A stretch of DNA of 8,795 bases, taken from an uncultured Bacilli bacterium (GTDB lineage: Bacteria > Bacillota_I > Bacilli_A > RF39 > UBA660). Position numbers and translations under genes: made by a program. The DNA is taken from positions 7,440 to 16,234 of the forward strand of contig CAJTKV010000042.1 of the NCBI GenBank assembly GCA_910577075.1. Direction: 5' to 3'. The first letter of the stretch is position 1. Every line of letters begins with the position of its first letter. Below the pieces are notes generated by a model, which was not told the DNA's origin, searched no databases, and saw only the letters and a list, made by a program, of their open reading frames with translations. Positions 6,812-8,795 of the stretch are shown here, one piece after another.

Positions 6812-6838
6812 AATGTTCTTTTTATTTCTCCTTTTATA

Positions 6839-6847
6839 TGATATAAT
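6839..6847 (+). promoter_or_regulatory. Extended -10 promoter for the rightward unknown gene pair
   Basis: TGATATAAT contains a perfect TATAAT (6842-6847) with the TGn extension. No good -35 is visible 16-18 bases upstream, which an extended -10 can tolerate. The expected start near 6854 leaves a short leader with AGAGGA (6861-6866). Confidence 0.65.
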
Positions 6848-6872
6848 CTTTATAGAATAGAGAGGAATGCAT

Positions 6873-7388
6873 ATGAATTTTGATCGTTTGACAGAAATGT
6901 TATATCAAGAAAACATTAACTGGGTATATGCAATAATCAAAGAACTAGATGCCAAGGGCATTGAAAGAAAAGAAAAATTCATTGCAGATCCCTATATATT
7001 TAATAATATTGTTGTTTTGGGTTATTACTTTATGAATTTGTTCGTAATAAGCAATATTAATTCATATGATCAGGAGGACGCCAATCACATTATGACATCG
7101 ATTATAACTGGAGCAAGCAGTTATAATCAATATAAACTAAGTCATATTTATAAAAGAGAGATTAATCTTGAAACTCTTGTAGAACAATATAACACTGTCG
7201 TTCGCAAAACCAAGATATATGCTCCAAATGATGGATTGAAGGCCAGAGTAGTTGCTGTTGATGAGATATATCGCCGCATCTATGAAGTGTTTAATAAGCG
7301 CCATTTTAATGTTTTTATCAAAGTTTTTATGGCATCATTTAGCGAGTTTGAAAAAAGAGTCAATAGGGTTGTTAGAGAAAATATTTAA
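6873..7388 (+). CDS. Unknown helical protein, first gene of a pair
   Basis: A 171-residue protein that I do not recognise. ATG 6873 is preferred because AGAGGA (6861-6866) is six bases ahead; ATG 6867 directly abuts the site and would only add Met-His. The sequence reads as mostly alpha-helix. Residues 43-60 (FNNIVVLGYYFMNLFVIS) are hydrophobic enough to be a buried helix or possibly one membrane segment, but no signal peptide is present. The rest is charged, with a basic C-terminus (KRVNRVVREN). There are no cysteines and no catalytic motif that I can see. It is followed after 16 bases by another unknown gene in the same direction, so the two form an operon from the promoter near 6842. The coding call is supported by promoter, binding site and gene spacing; the function is unknown. 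Confidence 0.8.
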   Translation: MNFDRLTEMLYQENINWVYAIIKELDAKGIERKEKFIADPYIFNNIVVLGYYFMNLFVISNINSYDQEDANHIMTSIITGASSYNQYKLSHIYKREINLETLVEQYNTVVRKTKIYAPNDGLKARVVAVDEIYRRIYEVFNKRHFNVFIKVFMASFSEFEKRVNRVVRENI

Positions 7389-7404
7389 GTAAGGTGAGGA
7401 AACT

Positions 7405-7875
7405 ATGTATAACGAAAACAAAGTTAAGCAAGTTATTAATGCCGTAAAGGAAAATCATTTATCGGCTATGGACGATGAGGGATTAGCTCGTTTGCTTTCT
7501 ATCCTTAGTCCTAAAGAATATGATGTTTTTGAATTACTTTCTTTTCAAGAATTAGGTGGAATAAACGCTATGATGCGCGTTAGTAGGGTAAGACCTCTAG
7601 TTCGTTTGATGATAGATCGTGACTTATATCGCATAAAAAACAGTGATTTCTATGCCTATTACCTTGCATCCTTAGCCAACGGAAGATATATTGAATTCTT
7701 TTCAACTTTAAAAACTGAAGAACTAGCTGATTTAAAAAAATACATATACTTTAATGTCGATGAAAATAATAAAGTTCAAAAGAGTGGAGCAGATAAAATA
7801 ATTCGCATAATTACTAGTGAAATAGCCAAAAGAGATACCATTAAAAAACCACGATTACAAAATCTTGTCAGTTAA
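7405..7875 (+). CDS. Unknown helical protein, second gene of a pair
   Basis: A 156-residue protein of no family I know. ATG 7405 is preceded by AAGGTGAGG (7391-7399), a good binding site. The product appears to be a bundle of short amphipathic helices (KVKQVINAVKENHLS, GLARLLSILSP, KEYDVFELLSF) with a strongly basic stretch RVSRVRPLVRLMIDRD at residues 58-73 and a basic tail (AKRDTIKKPRLQ). The basic stretches could bind nucleic acid, but I see no helix-turn-helix that I would trust. There is no signal peptide, membrane segment or cysteine. It shares the promoter of the preceding gene, 16 bases away, and ends at a terminator that also serves rpsD on the other strand. Confidence 0.82.
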   Translation: MYNENKVKQVINAVKENHLSAMDDEGLARLLSILSPKEYDVFELLSFQELGGINAMMRVSRVRPLVRLMIDRDLYRIKNSDFYAYYLASLANGRYIEFFSTLKTEELADLKKYIYFNVDENNKVQKSGADKIIRIITSEIAKRDTIKKPRLQNLVS

Positions 7876-7887
7876 TACTATGACATA

Positions 7888-7916
7888 AAAAAAGGAAAAA
7901 TTAATTTTCCTTTTTT
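7888..7916. terminator. Bidirectional terminator between the unknown pair and rpsD
   Basis: AAAAAAGGAAAA (7888-7899) pairs with TTTTCCTTTTTT (7905-7916) around the loop ATTAA. Both arms supply a T-run in their own direction, so the twelve-pair hairpin can end transcription of the rightward pair and of the leftward rpsD. It contains only two G-C pairs, so its strength depends on the U-tract. Confidence 0.8.
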
Positions 7917-7921
7917 ATTTA

Positions 7922-8524
7922 TTATCTGTTGTAGAACTCAACAACTAGGCTCTCATTGATTTCCGCATTTAATTCAGCTCTTTCAGGTAATCTAAGGTAA
8001 GTTCCTGATAATTTTTTAGCATCGAATTCAACAAATGCAGGTCTAGTAACATTAGCTTCAAGAGAAGCTTTTATAGCAGGATGCTCTAAAGACTTTTCTC
8101 TTACAGCGATTACATCACCAGGTTTGCATTGGTATGAAGGAATATCAACTTTAGCACCATTTACCATGATATGTCCATGATTAACGATTTGTCTAGCAGC
8201 ACGTCTAGTGTTTGCAAGACCCATTCTATATACTAGATTATCAAGTCTTGATTCTAGTAATTTTAAGAAGTTTTCACCATGAACACCTTTCAATTTAGCA
8301 GCTTTATCAAATGTGCGTCTAAATTGTTTTTCATTTAAGCCATACATAAATCTAATTTTTTGTTTTTCTTGTAATTGGATACCATATTCAGAAACTTTCT
8401 TTCTTCTTCCAGCACCATGTTGTCCTGGAGCAAAAGGGCGTCTTGCAATATCTTTTCCGTTTTCTAATGTTGAAAAACCATATCTTCTAGACTTTTTGTA
8501 AGCAGGTCCAGTATATCTTGACAT
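7922..8524 (-). CDS. rpsD: Small-subunit ribosomal protein S4
   Basis: A 200-residue protein that binds 16S rRNA early in 30S assembly and usually regulates its own mRNA. The N-terminus MSRYTGPAYKKSRRYG and the segment RRPFAPGQHGAGRRKK are typical of bacterial S4. The S4 RNA-binding domain covers about residues 91-155 (SRLDNLVYRMGLANTRRAARQIV, then GHIMVNGAKVDIPSY and KPGDVI), and the chain ends in VVEFYNR as usual. The N-terminal zinc cysteines found in some S4 proteins are absent, so this is the cysteine-free form. ATG 8524 is chosen because AAAGGAG (8533-8539) precedes it by eight bases; an in-frame ATG at 8542 lies upstream of that site. The length matches the family. The gene is monocistronic with its own promoter and a long leader, as in Bacillus. 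Confidence 0.98.
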   Translation of the reverse strand: MSRYTGPAYKKSRRYGFSTLENGKDIARRPFAPGQHGAGRRKKVSEYGIQLQEKQKIRFMYGLNEKQFRRTFDKAAKLKGVHGENFLKLLESRLDNLVYRMGLANTRRAARQIVNHGHIMVNGAKVDIPSYQCKPGDVIAVREKSLEHPAIKASLEANVTRPAFVEFDAKKLSGTYLRLPERAELNAEINESLVVEFYNR

Positions 8525-8678
8525 TGTTTTTTCTCCTTTCATTATATTTCATAGTAAAGGAATTATCTAAATTCTAATTAGGGTGTTTAATCCTCTTTCC
8601 CTTAGGCAGTTTAAGTTACTAGAACTATTTCAATTAAACACATTAATTATTGATAGATAGACTGCCAATAACTACGCA
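8525..8678 (-). promoter_or_regulatory. Candidate S4-responsive rpsD leader with pseudoknot
   Basis: The expected transcript has about 154 untranslated bases, with no open frame of note. On the minus strand GGCAGT (8661-8666) can pair with ACTGCC (8605-8610), and GTGTTTAAT (8633-8641) with ATTAAACAC (8583-8591). The order of the arms is 1-2-1'-2', so both together make an H-type pseudoknot. Nearer the gene, TTCCTTT (8556-8562) can pair with the Shine-Dalgarno AAAGGAG (8533-8539). S4 is known to repress its own gene through the leader in Bacillus subtilis, and through a pseudoknot in the E. coli alpha operon. That this leader does the same is inference. Confidence 0.65.
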
Positions 8679-8684
8679 CTTACC

Positions 8685-8713
8685 AATATACACTAAATAT
8701 ATGTAAAAGTCAA
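8685..8713 (-). promoter_or_regulatory. rpsD promoter
   Basis: On the minus strand TTGACT (8708-8713) and TATATT (8685-8690) are 17 bases apart, close to the sigma-A consensus. Initiation is expected near 8678. In the remaining bases up to the window end (8714-8795) I see no gene. Confidence 0.78.
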
Positions 8714-8795
8714 TGATTTTATGTCCCAAAAAGACCTTTCATTTCTAAATTAAAAAGTCAAGTGCAACAAAAGAGTAAATTAAGTATTATTCACA

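Noticed and set aside
8313..8501. Open frame on the plus strand inside rpsD
   Set aside because: It is antisense to a conserved ribosomal protein gene and has no features of its own.
8525..8542. Upstream ATG (8542) as the rpsD start
   Set aside because: It precedes the binding site AAAGGAG, would translate through it, and adds six residues absent from the usual MSRYTGP start.
8756..8761. A second minus-strand TTGACT upstream of rpsD
   Set aside because: No -10-like hexamer lies 16-18 bases downstream (AAGGTC region), so I do not call a second promoter.
1..8795. Mycoplasma-type code with TGA read as tryptophan
   Set aside because: All tryptophans in the recognisable genes (ileS, rpsD region, CYTH) use TGG, and the genes are full length without any TGA readthrough. 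The absence of TGA stops among so few genes is weak evidence.

Overview
The window is AT-rich bacterial DNA with low-GC Firmicutes (Bacilli-like) traits: strong AAGGAG-type ribosome binding sites, TTGACT promoters, a T-box riboswitch, and a monocistronic rpsD with its own leader. Tryptophan is encoded by TGG throughout, and the long genes stay open under the standard bacterial code. This argues against a UGA-Trp Mycoplasma-type code, although every gene here happens to stop with TAA or TAG. I cannot name the species; an uncultured gut-type member of the Bacilli/Erysipelotrichia/Mollicutes-relative group is a guess.

Left part (1-1931): the end of a same-strand run of three uncharacterised genes. 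They are the 3' end of an unknown gene, a 335-residue protein with an N-terminal J-like domain that has lost its HPD motif, and a small helical protein whose first 16 codons appear cut off by a one-base frameshift near 1470-1476. No function can be assigned to this cluster. It is the most obviously undescribed part of the window.

Middle part (1932-5867): an isoleucine-responsive operon. A promoter drives a T-box leader with specifier codon AUU and a UGGU sequence that matches the ACCA end of tRNA-Ile. The leader precedes a CYTH-fold protein (annotated in many genomes as class IV adenylate cyclase or triphosphatase) and then a 1033-residue isoleucyl-tRNA synthetase of the eukaryote-like (IleS2) type, overlapping by one base. 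A terminator hairpin closes the operon.

Right part (5877-8795): a leftward unknown gene with a possible degenerate zinc-peptidase motif (HEMAK). Its promoter region is divergent from a rightward pair of unknown helical-protein genes. The pair converges, through a bidirectional terminator, on rpsD (ribosomal protein S4), which is read leftward. The rpsD leader is about 150 nt long. It can form an H-type pseudoknot and a hairpin that hides the Shine-Dalgarno sequence, as expected for autogenous control by S4.
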